A stretch of DNA of 64,000 nt from Archivesica marissinica. Its lineage: Eukaryota > Mollusca > Bivalvia > Venerida > Vesicomyidae. Shown here in pieces: positions 1 through 12,400 of the stretch. Below the pieces are notes generated by a model, which was not told the DNA's origin, searched no databases, and was given only the letters and a program-made list of their open reading frames with translations. A program made the position numbers and the translations under genes. Positions within the stretch are counted from its first letter, which is position 1, and each line of letters starts with the position of its first letter. Where the stretch lies: the NCBI GenBank assembly GCA_014843695.1, contig CM026400.1, forward strand, positions 8,723,872 through 8,787,871, read 5' to 3'.

Positions 1-172
1 TTTGATCCCACTTGTAGCCGTCGCTCCCCCGATATTTGAATGGATGCTTCCCTCCGCCATTATCCGAGCGGATGCTTCCCTCTGCCATTATCCGAGTTGA
101 TGCTTCCCTCCGCCATTATCCGAGCGGATGCTTCCCTCTGCCATTATCTGAGTGGATGCTTCCCTCCCCAAT
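1..172. repeat. 28-bp minisatellite in the ANAPC5 3' flank
   Basis: Five to six imperfect copies of about 28 bp built on GGATGCTTCCCTC.GCCATT then ATCCGAG. It lies just beyond the ANAPC5 stop, probably in the 3' UTR or flank. Confidence 0.85.
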
Positions 173-178
173 ATACTG

Positions 179-297
179 TAATTCAGTTCTATAGAACATT
201 CACTGACAGCCGAGTGAGGGTGGCTGGGGTACTGGTAATTCAGTTCTATAGAACATTCACTGACAGCCGAGTGAGGGTGGGGTACTGGGAATCCAGT
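179..297. repeat. Two-copy ~54-bp duplication over the ANAPC5 stop codon
   Basis: The block starting ATTCAGTTCTATAGAACATT occurs twice, at about 181 and 238. It includes the last seven codons and the TAG. Translation stops in the exon-proximal copy, so the second lies in the 3' UTR. Confidence 0.85.
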
Positions 298-457
298 TGT
301 TTAAACAGATGAGCACATTTGTTGCGTTCTGTACAATATGCGAGTTCATGATACAGTCTCGCCTGGTAATACAGGGTGTCTTTAACTCTGAGGAAGGCTT
401 CCGCCGACTGGAACAGGTCGATCACTGTGTTCAGTAGATTCACGCTGGCTAACAAGG
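246..457 (-). CDS. ANAPC5: ANAPC5 terminal coding exon 18 (residues 714-783, stop TAG)
   Basis: Acceptor ATTTCAG, 212 nt to a TAG stop at 248-246. It reads ALLASVNLLNTVIDLFQSAE, then DTLYYQARLYHELAYCTERN and KCAHLFKQL, matching the human C-terminus (VVYFQARLYHTLGKTQERNR). The last residues, RLSVNVL and stop, lie in a two-copy 54-bp duplication. No poly(A) signal was recognised in the 245 bases downstream. Confidence 0.95.
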
Positions 458-3400
458 CTGAAATATACAAAATACACAGCATGTATTAGCCTGGTTCCAG
501 ACTGTCGATTTTTAACTTAGCAAAATTTCATTATCAGAAACTCAATACAGCCCAATTAATGGTCTTGGTATTAAGATACATTTTGCCTGGTCAGTCAAAT
601 AAATATAAACGCCTGTTCCCAGGCTAAACACGGCCCAATTAATGGTCTCGGTGTTAAGATACATTTTGCCTCGTCAAATAAATATAAACGCCTGTTCCCA
701 GGCTAAACATGTATATACATGGTCGTTTTGTTCGTTTTGCGGGATTTTCAAATCACAGCAACAGTCTAGGCTATAAGGGAACTCTCCAGCTGGTGGAGGA
801 AGTCCTCCGGTGCCCTCTGTGCAGTATTTCATGGAAGGGCACCACGTGGTAGAACCACTGACCTCCCGCAATCCAGGTGGTAAGAATCATGTGTGTAATC
901 TCATGATGAGCCGTCTCATCAGGATCTGCAATTTGTGCCAGTAATATTACTATTTTTAGACAAAATTACCTATTTTGATAAATGAACTGATCCAAATGTA
1001 ATTTTCTTATTAATGTATTCGTATAAAAATATCGTGCACCAGTCCATGTCAGTTACTTGGTGTTGAATGGGTTAAATATCATGCACCAGTCCATGTTAGT
1101 TACTTGGTGTTGAATGGGTTAAATATCATGCACCAGTCCATGTGAGTTACTTGGTGTTGAATGGGTTAAATATCATGCACCAGTCCATGTGAGTTACTTG
1201 GTGTTGAATGGGTTAAATATCATGCACCAGTCCATGTCAGTTACTTGGAGTTGAATGGGTTAAATATCATGCACCAGTCCATGTGAGTTACTTGGGGTTG
1301 AATGGGTTAAATATCATGCACCAGTCCATGTCAGTTACTTGGTATTGAATGGGTTAAATATCATGCACCAGTCCATGTCAGTTACTTGGTGTTGAATGGG
1401 TTAATAGAAGATCCTTTGTAAGTTATGACTGAAACGATATGTTGGTGAACAATTTCATATTGTTTTGTTTCAACCTGCTCTTCTCTCCTTCTCGCTCCTC
1501 TTGGTTGCCATGGCAACCTGACATTTTGCGTAGCAGCAGAGTAGTCTCCCCTGGTCGCAGATGGTGCCGTGAGAGAGTATAGGCAGCATGTTTCTCGTCA
1601 ATATCTGGATAGCTTGCTGCGGTAGCTGCATTTGGAACTGAAAATTAATAAAAGAAAACCACTTTTAGCTGTAAGCTACTGATACTGAAACTGTGCGAGT
1701 GAGGCCTCAATTATGCGTCTGCTTAAAGCGATGACACTATCTCGCAATATTGGATAATATTTGGTAAAATGTACCAGATACTTAAAGGATTTCTTATAAA
1801 CTTTATTTATTTTACAACGATTGGTTTAAACATATTGATTTATCAGGAAACATGTCATATACATTGAGAAATATACAGAAACATACATTTATATCGTGAT
1901 ATGCGGATTGAACTGAAAGCTAAAGGTAATTCTCTCCACAGTGTACTAGATGTTGATACCCTGTATATATGGTATACAACGATTGCAAAAACGAGCTGTA
2001 CAAACTTTATGTTAATCACTCTCGCTGGCTCAGATTAATGGATTTAATTTCCAATGACTGTGTATCTAAAATAATTCAAAAATTCTCCATAGAAACGAGA
2101 CAAAATAAATATAGTTACCAGCAACAATGGATGTAGAAGCACCAAGGTATTCCAAATTTGATCTGGTAACCAGGATAACGTACCTGTATATATGCCAACT
2201 GAATAGATGCTAAAGCACTCAGATATTCCAAATGATGTCTGGTAACCAGGGTAACGTACCTGTATATATGCCAACTGAATAGATGCTAAAGCACCGAGAT
2301 ATTCCAAATAATGTTTGGTAACCAGGGTAACGTACCTGTATATATGCCAACTGGATAGATGCTAAAGCACCGAGATATTCCAAATGATGTTTGGTAACCA
2401 GGGTAACGTACCTGTATATATGCCAACTGGATAGATGCTAAAGCACCGAGATATTCCAAATAATGTTTGGTAACCAGGGTAACGTACCTGTATATATGCC
2501 AACTGGATAGATGCTAAAGCACCGAGATATTCCAAATGATGTTTGGTAACCAGGGTAACATACCTGTATATATGCCAACTGAATAGATGCTAAAGCACTG
2601 AGATATTACAAATGATGTTTGGTAACCAGGGTAACGTACCTGTATATATGCCAACTGAATAGATGCTAAAGCACTCAGATATTCCAAATTATGTCTGGTA
2701 ACCAGGGTAACGTACCTGTATATATGCCAACTGGATAGATGCTAAAGCACCGAGATATTCCAAATGATGTTTGGTAACATACCTGTATATATGCCAACTG
2801 GATAGATGCTAAAGCACTGAGATATTCCAAATGATGTCTGGTAACCAGGGTAACATACCTGTATATATGCCAACTGGATAGATGCTAAAGCACTGAGATA
2901 TTCCAAATGATGTTTGGTAACCAGGGTAACGTACCTGTATATATGCCAACTGAATAGATGCTAAAGCATTCAGATATTCCAAATTATGTCTGTTAACCAG
3001 GGTAACGTACCTGTATATATGCCAACTGGATAGATGCTAAAGCACTCAGATATTCCAAATTATGTCTGGTAACCAGGGTAACGTACCTGTATATATGCCA
3101 ACTGGATAGATGCTAAAGCACCGAGATATTCCAAATGATGTTTGGTAACCAGGGTAACATACCTGTATATATGCCAACTGGATAGATGCTAAAGCACTGA
3201 GATATTCCAAATGATGTCTGGTAACCAGGGTATCATACCTGTATATATGCCAACTGGATAGATGCTAAAGCACCGAGATATTCCAAATGATGTTTGGTAA
3301 CCAGGGTAACGTACCTGTATATATGCCAACTGGATAGATGCTAAAGCACCGAGATATTCCAAATGATGTTTGGTAACCAGGGTAACGTACCTGTATATAT

Positions 3401-6400
3401 GCCAACTGGATAGATGCTAAAGCACCGAGATATTCCAAATGATGTTTGGTAACCTGGGTAACGTACCTGTATATATGCCAACTGGATAGATGCTAAAGCA
3501 CTGAGATATTCCAAATAATGTTTGGTAACCAGGGTAACGTACCTGTATATATGCCAACTGGATAGATGCTAAAGCACTGAGATATTCCAAATGATGTTTG
3601 GTAACCAGGGTAACGTACCTGTATATATGCCAACTGGATAGATGCTAAAGCACCGAGATATTCCAAATGATGTCTGGTAGCCAGGGTTATACATTCCAAT
3701 ATATAAGTTGTGGCATTCGTCGGATTTCCCGTCTGGCTACACAATTCTCCTAGAGCAAGCAAGGCTCTGCAAATATATAAAACGAGCACATTAGTTTGTC
3801 GGCATTGGGTCTTGGCACAGGACTACGAATGGATTTTTTTTTTGAAAACAGGAAATCTGCCAAAATACTAAAAAAAAACCCTACCTAAAAGGTGAAAAAT
3901 ATCTTTTCTGAACAGTTTAGACAAAATTTGACAATTGACATTTTCTTCAAGATTTTTACCAAACCAGAGTAAATCCTCTTATAACAAGGAAGATTCAGGG
4001 GCCTGGGGTTTATAGTCGCACCAACAGCTAATGATAACACACAAAGCACTTCCACATATTAACCGTGTGAGTGACACTTATTTTTAACATATCCACGCAA
4101 ATATGGGTCCTTTGAATTTCGAAAACAACTCTTTAACACTTTCCTTGCCCCCCCCCCCACCCCTTACCAATCCATGTACATTGACACATGAGTCAAATAA
4201 AGTTTAAAATATCGATAAAGGGAGGTAATTTCACAAAATCCGTTTCATTTGTGGCCATATTATCCAAATGTTAAGTAATAATTTATTATTGAAAAATGAA
4301 AATGTAAGTCAATAATTTATTATTGAACAATTAAAATGAAGCCAATAATTTATTATTGAAAAATGAAAATATAAGTCAATAATCACAATATCTAACCATC
4401 CGCTACTTACAATATCTTGATGTGCAGCACATTTTAAGTAACTGCATCATGGGGCTTTAACATACATTAAAACACTGTTGTGACATCACACCTTTGTACT
4501 TGCAGTCCATTATTATTAATATTAGACTGCTTTCAAATGGCAAGAGTATTATATCAAATCCTATGCATACATGTACAAAATTAACAATTTTAATTAGTAA
4601 GATCTTGTTATATAAGTGTGTATTTTAAGTAAGATATAAGCCTCAAACAGATCCAATATGTAAAATATTGGTACTGTCTTCGGCGTTAGCGCCTCACACA
4701 GTCCAATATTTTACATATTGGGTCGTTTTCAACTTATATCCTATACATATTTTTACTGCCAATTGATTCAATTGTTTATGATAAAATTGCGCTTATGTAA
4801 ATATGTAAACTATTTGCAATGTGTTTGGCGCGACGCTATGCGCTTCACAAAGTCCAATAGTTTACATATTGGATCCTATACATATACAACAATAATCTGT
4901 ATGTAGGTCAGATAAATATGCTTATCCATCAACTGCTTACCCATTATTAATGTAGATTATTTATGCGGAAAAAGGTTCTAAATGTAGAACAGACTTCTCG
5001 ATTTATTAACAAGTAATATCGTACCTGCATCTGAAATCTGATGACATAGAGTTATCCCCCTTCTCCAAGTTGCTGCTGTCCACCAGGTGGAGCAGCTGCT
5101 GCAATGCTAGAGTGATCTCCCCTTTCTCCTTGTTTAAGATAGCACTCCTAAAACAGTAAAAACATTATGCAAACCTTTTCCTCTACAATTATATCTATAT
5201 ATACAGTCAAAATTCGTTTCCTCGAACACAGTTAGCTAGAACACGCCCCGTTTGCTCAACACGTTGCCTGGTCTTCACTCTTGGCAATAATCTCTATATG
5301 ATGCATATTGTTCCATCTTCGAATAATTCGAACACGGATAATTGGAATTCTCGAACCAAATCACTTAATACTTAACTATCACCTTTGGCTCGAACACAAT
5401 TAGCCGAGTGCACAGCCAGAGCCGCATGTCATTGAAAATGTTGACAAAAGTGTTCTCACCTTTTACGGCGTTGATAATTAACACATTTTTTCATCGGTAC
5501 ACGCTCATATTTTACATCAATATACTATCAACATGTATTAATGAATCATTTTCTCTCAAAGCGGTTTTTTAAAAATTAGTTACTACCGTAATTATGCAAA
5601 TAACAAACATATTACAGTCAAATCTGTGTTAGTGGTCACCTCTATTAAGCAACCAGTTTGAAGATTCCCAATATGTTGTTTTATTATACATTTTGTTTAT
5701 TGATAAACAATTGCGTATAACAGTGTATATTTATTGGATTTTTATCGACTATTTCGATTTTTGTAAACATACATACATTAGTATTTATATTTTACCAAAA
5801 AACATCCTTTATTACGATGTAATGTTGCTTTAATTAACATGATTTGGATAAAATCACATTTATCATAACGTAACATCCAGTTAGGGAACAACTGTAAAAA
5901 CAAAGGATTCCAACTGAAAGGAACGCTATACATTTAGGGACAGAACAGGCTTTATCTGCCAAGGGAGGTAATAGAAAAGCCAGCGAGGTTCCTCATTGTT
6001 TCTACATTCTACATGTACCAGGGTTGGCAGGTTTTTGCCGAAGGCGGCAAAAGATTTGGCAAAAACCGCAGTAAAAACCGACAAAAACTAGTTTTTGCCA
6101 TTTTTTGCAGGCAAATTCGACAAAAACTCCCCAATTGCATGTCATGTACCTAACAGCTCTCTAATTCAACTCTTGTTTAAGCGTTGGAGAAGAATTATTG
6201 TTTAAACTTGGATTACCTCAGTTCAGATTCATGTTGATTAAAAGCCTTGAGATTCAGAACAGCTAGTTCAGAGACACCAAACTTGCGGTTGAGTATCGTC
6301 CGGTCAAACACTATCTCCTGTTCACTGTTCATCCACACCTCCGAATGCGGGCTGTTCTTCGGGAACCTCTTCTTGGCACTGTTTATAAGGTCTAACGCCA

Positions 6401-9400
6401 ATCCATACTGTCCCTGCAATGAATAAACGACTAGTGGAAGTCGTAATAGCACAATGGTAAGCGTGTTCGCTTCATGCGCGAAAGACCCGGAGTTCGAGCC
6501 CAGATTGTGCCCTCAGGTAAGGAATTTAAATTCCACGTTGCCTCTTCTCTCTCCCTCGTGGGGATGGATTGTGGTCTCGAGAGTGATTAGTTGTAAGAAC
6601 TTGTTTCGCAATCGAGCTAACATACATTTGTATAAACTAAATAGAGTACAGTCTAACCTGTGTTAGTGGTCACCTCCATTAAGCAGCCAACCTGTATTAA
6701 TCAGCCAGATTCCAGATAGGTTGTTTTATTATACATTTGACCTCTATTAAGCAGCCACCTGTGCTAAGCAGCCACTTTGTGATTTCCTTGGCTGGCTGCT
6801 TAAGACAGGTTTGACTGTATTTTGTTTGTATATTATAGTCATGGTCTCACCCATTAGTTTATACAAATCTATTTTAGCTCGATTGCGAAACAAGTTCTTT
6901 CAACTTATATTAATCACTCTCGAGACCACATTCCAGATGGAATCCATGGCCACGAGGGAGAGAGAAGAGAGAAGTTGTAAGAACGTTGTTTCGCAATTGA
7001 GCTAAAATATATTTGTATTAAAATTGTTTTTTTTTATTTCACGGATAAATTTGCATATTTCATAATTTCATTGGAAATCATAAAATAAATTGTGTTCTGC
7101 TATAAAGCATGCTAGACTCCCTACAGTTATTCCAATATTTATCGAAATGTTGCTTCATAACAAAATGCAAGTGGATGTCATGATATCGCAGTGGTAACGC
7201 GTTCGCTTCAGGTGTGAATAGCCCGGAGATAGCGCTCAGCTGAAGCCGTTACGATTGTGCTCGTAGGCAAGGCATTTAAACTCCACATTGCCTCTTCCCT
7301 CTCCCTCGTGGCGATGGATACCATTAAGAATGAGGTCTCGAGAGTGATTAATATAAGTTGTAAGAACTTGTTTCGCAATCGAATAATAAATTTGTATAAA
7401 CGAAAATGTGAGTGTATTTCTAGCTACATTACACAGGGCTATGCACACGGTCTCCCCGTTGAAGTACTTACACACTATGCATGCAGTCTGGCTATAATTA
7501 TACAGGGCTATACACACGGTCTCCTTGTTGAAGTACTTACACACTATGCATGCAGTCTGGCTATATTACACAGGGCTATACACACGGTCTCCTCATTGAA
7601 GTACTTACACATTCTGCATGTAGTCTGGCTATATTACACAGGGCTATACACACGGACTCCCCATTGAAGTACTTACACACTCTGCATGCAGTCTGGCTAT
7701 ATTACACAGGGCTATACACACGGACTCCCCGTTGAAGTACTTACACACTCTGCATGCAGTCTGGCTATATTACACAGGGCTATACACATGGACTCCCCGT
7801 TGAAGTACTTACACACTCTGCATGCAGTCTGGCTATATTACACAGGGCTATACACATGGACTCCCCGTTGAAGTACTTACACACTCTGCATGCAGTCTGG
7901 CTATATTACACAGGGCTATACACATGGACTCCCCGTTGAAGTACTTACACACTCTGCATGCAGTCTGGCTATATTACACAGGGCTATACACATGGACTCC
8001 CCGTTGAAGTACTTACACACTCTGCATGCAGTCTGGCTATATTACACAGGGCTATACACATGGACTCCCCGTTGAAGTACTTACACACTCTGCATGCAGT
8101 CTGGCTATATTACACAGGGCTATACATACGGACTCCCCGTTGAAGTACTTACACACTCTGCATGCAGTCTGGCTATATTACACAGGGCTATACACACGGA
8201 CTCCCCGTTGAAGTACTTACACACTCTGCATGCAGTCTGGCTATATTACACAGGGCTATACACACTGCATGCAGTCTGGCTATATTACACAGGGCTATAC
8301 ACACGGACTCCCCGTTGAAGTACTTACACACTCTGCATGCAGTCTGGCTACATTACACAGGGCTATACACACGGTCTCCTCATTGAAGTACTTACACACT
8401 CTGCATGCAGTCTGGCTATATTACACAGGGCTATACACACAGACTCCCCGTTGAAGTACCTACACACACTGCATGCAGTCTGGCTATATTACACAGGGCT
8501 ATACACACGGACTCCCCATTGAAGTACTTACACACTCTGCATGCAGTCTGGCTATATTACACAGGGCTATACACACGGACTCCCCGTTGAAGTACTTACA
8601 CACACTGCATGCAGTCTGGCTATATTACACAGGGCTATACACACAGACTCCCCATTGAAGTACTTACACACTCTGCATGCAGTCTGGCTATATTACACAG
8701 GGCTATACATACAGACTCCCCGTTGAAGTACTTACACACTCTGCATGCAGTCTGGCTATATTACACAGGTCTATACACACGGACTCCCCGTTGAAGTACT
8801 TACACACTCTGCATGCAGTCTGACTATATTACACAGGGCTATACACACGGTTTCCCCATTGAAGTACTTACACACTCTGCATGCAGTCTAGCTATATTAC
8901 ACAGGGCTATACACACGGACTCCCCATTGAAGTACTTACACACTCTGCATGCAGTCTGGCTATATTACACAGGGCTATACACACGGACTCCCCGTTGAAG
9001 TACACGCCACTCTCGGTTGTATCTAAGTGAAGAATCAGCTGGCTCATCATAGACATACATTCTCTGTAAGGAAACACAAACTAAACTATTATTTCATATA
9101 CTTATATTAACCCCTAAAGCTGTCCGATTAGCGCAGTGGTTAGTGCGCTCGCTTCTCACCAATGCAACCCGGGTGCGATCATCAGATAGATTAGTGTGTG
9201 AGATGGTACGGTGGTCGCCAGATCGCACAGATGGGTTTTCTCTGGGTACACCGGTTTCCTCCCATATGAATGACCACATTTACGCTTTCATCCGTGCCAA
9301 CGAGCGTGATTAATATAAGTAGTTAAATCTTGTTTCGTAATCATTGTAAAATATATAAAGTTTGAACATGCTAAATAAATTGGACGGAGTGTGCAAACAA

Positions 9401-12400
9401 CATACATCCAGATCAGCTGCAGCATTCTGATCAGGATCTATGTTGTTTGTTATTCAGACAAGCGTAACCTGTACTCATGAACCCGGACTGGGGGATGTTG
9501 GCATGTTAAACTTACCGTTTCCCAAACATCTGCCACAACGCAGCCTTGTTAGCAAAACTTGTACACATGAAGCCGGACTGGGGAATGTTGGCATGTTAAA
9601 CTTACCGTTTCCCAAACATCTGCCACAACGCGGCCTTGTTAGCAAAACTTGTACACATGAAGCCGGACTGGGAATGTTGACAGTTGAGCACATCACTCTT
9701 CTGTAGGTATTCAAACACTCTGAAACAATAATATTTATGTTATATTTCGGGTTTTACGCCTGCATCAGCACCATTTTGGGCTATATCGCCGGCGGGCAGT
9801 TTACCTAACAACACCTTTCCTGGGCAGGTTCCAGCGGTTAACCAGTACTTGGGTGCACCAACCTCCGTAAGAAACTGCCAACTTTTTCATATAAATGAGA
9901 CATGGCCTGAGCGGGGCTCGAACCCGTGACCATCAGTGATGATAGGTTACAGTGGTATAAAAGTCAGCGACCTTAACCCCTCGACCACGGAGGCGGACCT
10001 GAAACAATAATAACACATTCAAAACATTACCCAAAAAATTGCGAATAATCCTGGGTTGGATTCATAAATATTTGTCTCTAATTTCCCATTCAATCTCACG
10101 TGATTATTCAGTACAAGATATGCTCTACTCTCAACCAATCAGAAACCATGTCAAGATTTAGAGACTGGAGAAAGGTTATATAACATCAGGGTTTGACTCT
10201 ATAATATTGGGGTTCGGCTATATAACATTGGGACTTGGCTCTATAACATTGGGGTTTGGCTCTATAACATCGGGGCTTGGCTCTATAACATTGGGGCTTG
10301 GCTCTATAACATTGGGGCTTGGCTCTATAACATTGGGACTTGGCTCTATAACATTGGGACTTGGCTCTATAACATTGGGGCTTGGCTCTATAACATCGGG
10401 ACTTGGCTCTATAACATCGGGACTTGGTTCTATAACATCGGGGTTTGGCTCTATAACATTGGGGTTTGGCTCTATAACATCGGGACTTGGCTCTATAACA
10501 TTGGGACTTGCTCTATAACATCGGGATTGGCTCTATAACATCGGGACTTGGCTCTATAACATTGGGGTTTGGCTCTATAACATCGGGACTTGGCTCTATA
10601 ACATCGGGACTTGGCTCTATAACATCGGGACATGGCTCTATAACATCGGGACTTGGCTCTATAACATTGGGACTTGGCTCTATAACACCGGGGCTTGGCT
10701 CTATAACATTGGGGTTTGGCTCTATAACATTGGAGCTTGGCTCTAAACATCGGACTTGGCTCTATAACATCGGGACTTGGCTCTATAACATCGGGACTTG
10801 GCTATAACATTGGAGCTTGGCTCTATAACATGGGGCTGGCTCTATAACATCGGGACTTGGCTCTATAAATCAGGGCTTGGCTCTATAACATCGGGACTTG
10901 GCTCTATAACATCAGGACTTGGCTCTATAACATCGGGACTTGGCTCTATAACATCGGGACTTGGCTCTATAACATCGGGGCTTGGCTCTATAACATCGGG
11001 GCTTGGCTCTATAACATCAGGACTTGGCTCTATAACATTGGGGCTTGGCTCTATAACATCGGGACTTGGCTCTATAACATTGTGACTTGGCTCTATAACA
11101 TTGTGACTTGGCTCTATAACATTGGGACTTGGCTCTATAACATCAGGGCGTGGCTCTATAACATCGGGGCTTGGCTCTATAACATTGGAGCTTGGCTCTA
11201 TAACATTGGGGCTTGCTCTATAACATCGGGACTTGGCTCTATAACATCGGGACTTGGCTCTATAACATCGGGACTTGGCTCTATAACATCGGGACTTGGC
11301 TCTATAACATTGGGGCTTGGCTCTATAACATCGGGACTTGGCTCTATAACATTGTGACTTGGCTCTATAACATTGGGACTTGGCTCTATAACATCAGGGC
11401 TTGGCTCTATAACATCGGGGCTTGGGCTAAAGCTAGATGAAGATTTAGTTTATACAAATTTATTTTAGCTCGATTGCGAAACAAATTCTTACAACTCTCG
11501 AGACCTCATTCCTGATGGAAACCAGCGCAACAAGGGAGAAAGAAGAGGCAACGTGGAATTTAAATGCCTTTCTTAAGGGACAATCGTAACGGCTCCAGTG
11601 GGGCTCGAACTCCAGGCCTTTGGCACCTGAAGTGAACGCGCTACCACTGTGCAATCCAGGCTTCCAGTTGTGCTCAATCTTCCTGAACTGCTCTATTTCT
11701 CCCTATTTTGAGGCCAGGTAGAAGCTTACTCAAATATAAACATATCACGGTTTAAACTTTATTTATTTTACAACGATTGCGCAGCAAGTCCTAACAACTT
11801 ATATTAATCACCCTCGTTGGCACGGATGAAAACGTAATTGGGGTCATTCATATGGGAGGAAACTGCAGTACCCGGAGAAAACCCATCTGTCCGATCTGGC
11901 GACCTCTGTACCATCTCACATACTTCCTGGTCTGAGGATCGAACCCGGGTTGCATTTGTGAGAAGCGAGCGAGCTTACCACTGCGCTAATCGGACAGCCT
12001 ACATATCATAGAGGACACCTGGTTAAGACAACAAACTTCTCCCTTGCATATTGGAAACATCTCCTTACTTCAAGGTCTAGTTTGAAGCCGGGTGTATCAA
12101 GTTTGTGTAATCTACGGTAGCTCATTAATTAGTGTCCGTAAACATTTCCCCCCCGAGAACTCAAACAATAATCTCACTTGATCATTTACCACATGCAACT
12201 GTTGCCACTGCAACAATTAGCGCAGTGGTTACCGCTCTAGCTTCTCACCAATGCAACCCATGTTCGATCCTCGGACTGGGAAGCATGTGAGATGGTACGG
12301 TAGTCGCCAGATCCGACAGGTGGGTTTTCTCCGGGTACTCCGGTTTCCTCCCACACGAATGACCACATTTACGCTTTCATCCGCGCCAATGAGAGTGATT

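Noticed and set aside
7425..8999. CRISPR-like regular repeats
   Set aside because: No unique spacers; contiguous tandem copies of an animal exon end.
10185..11425. A junction-spanning array at exon 12 or 11
   Set aside because: The 21-bp unit has no similarity to either junction and lies over 170 bp away.
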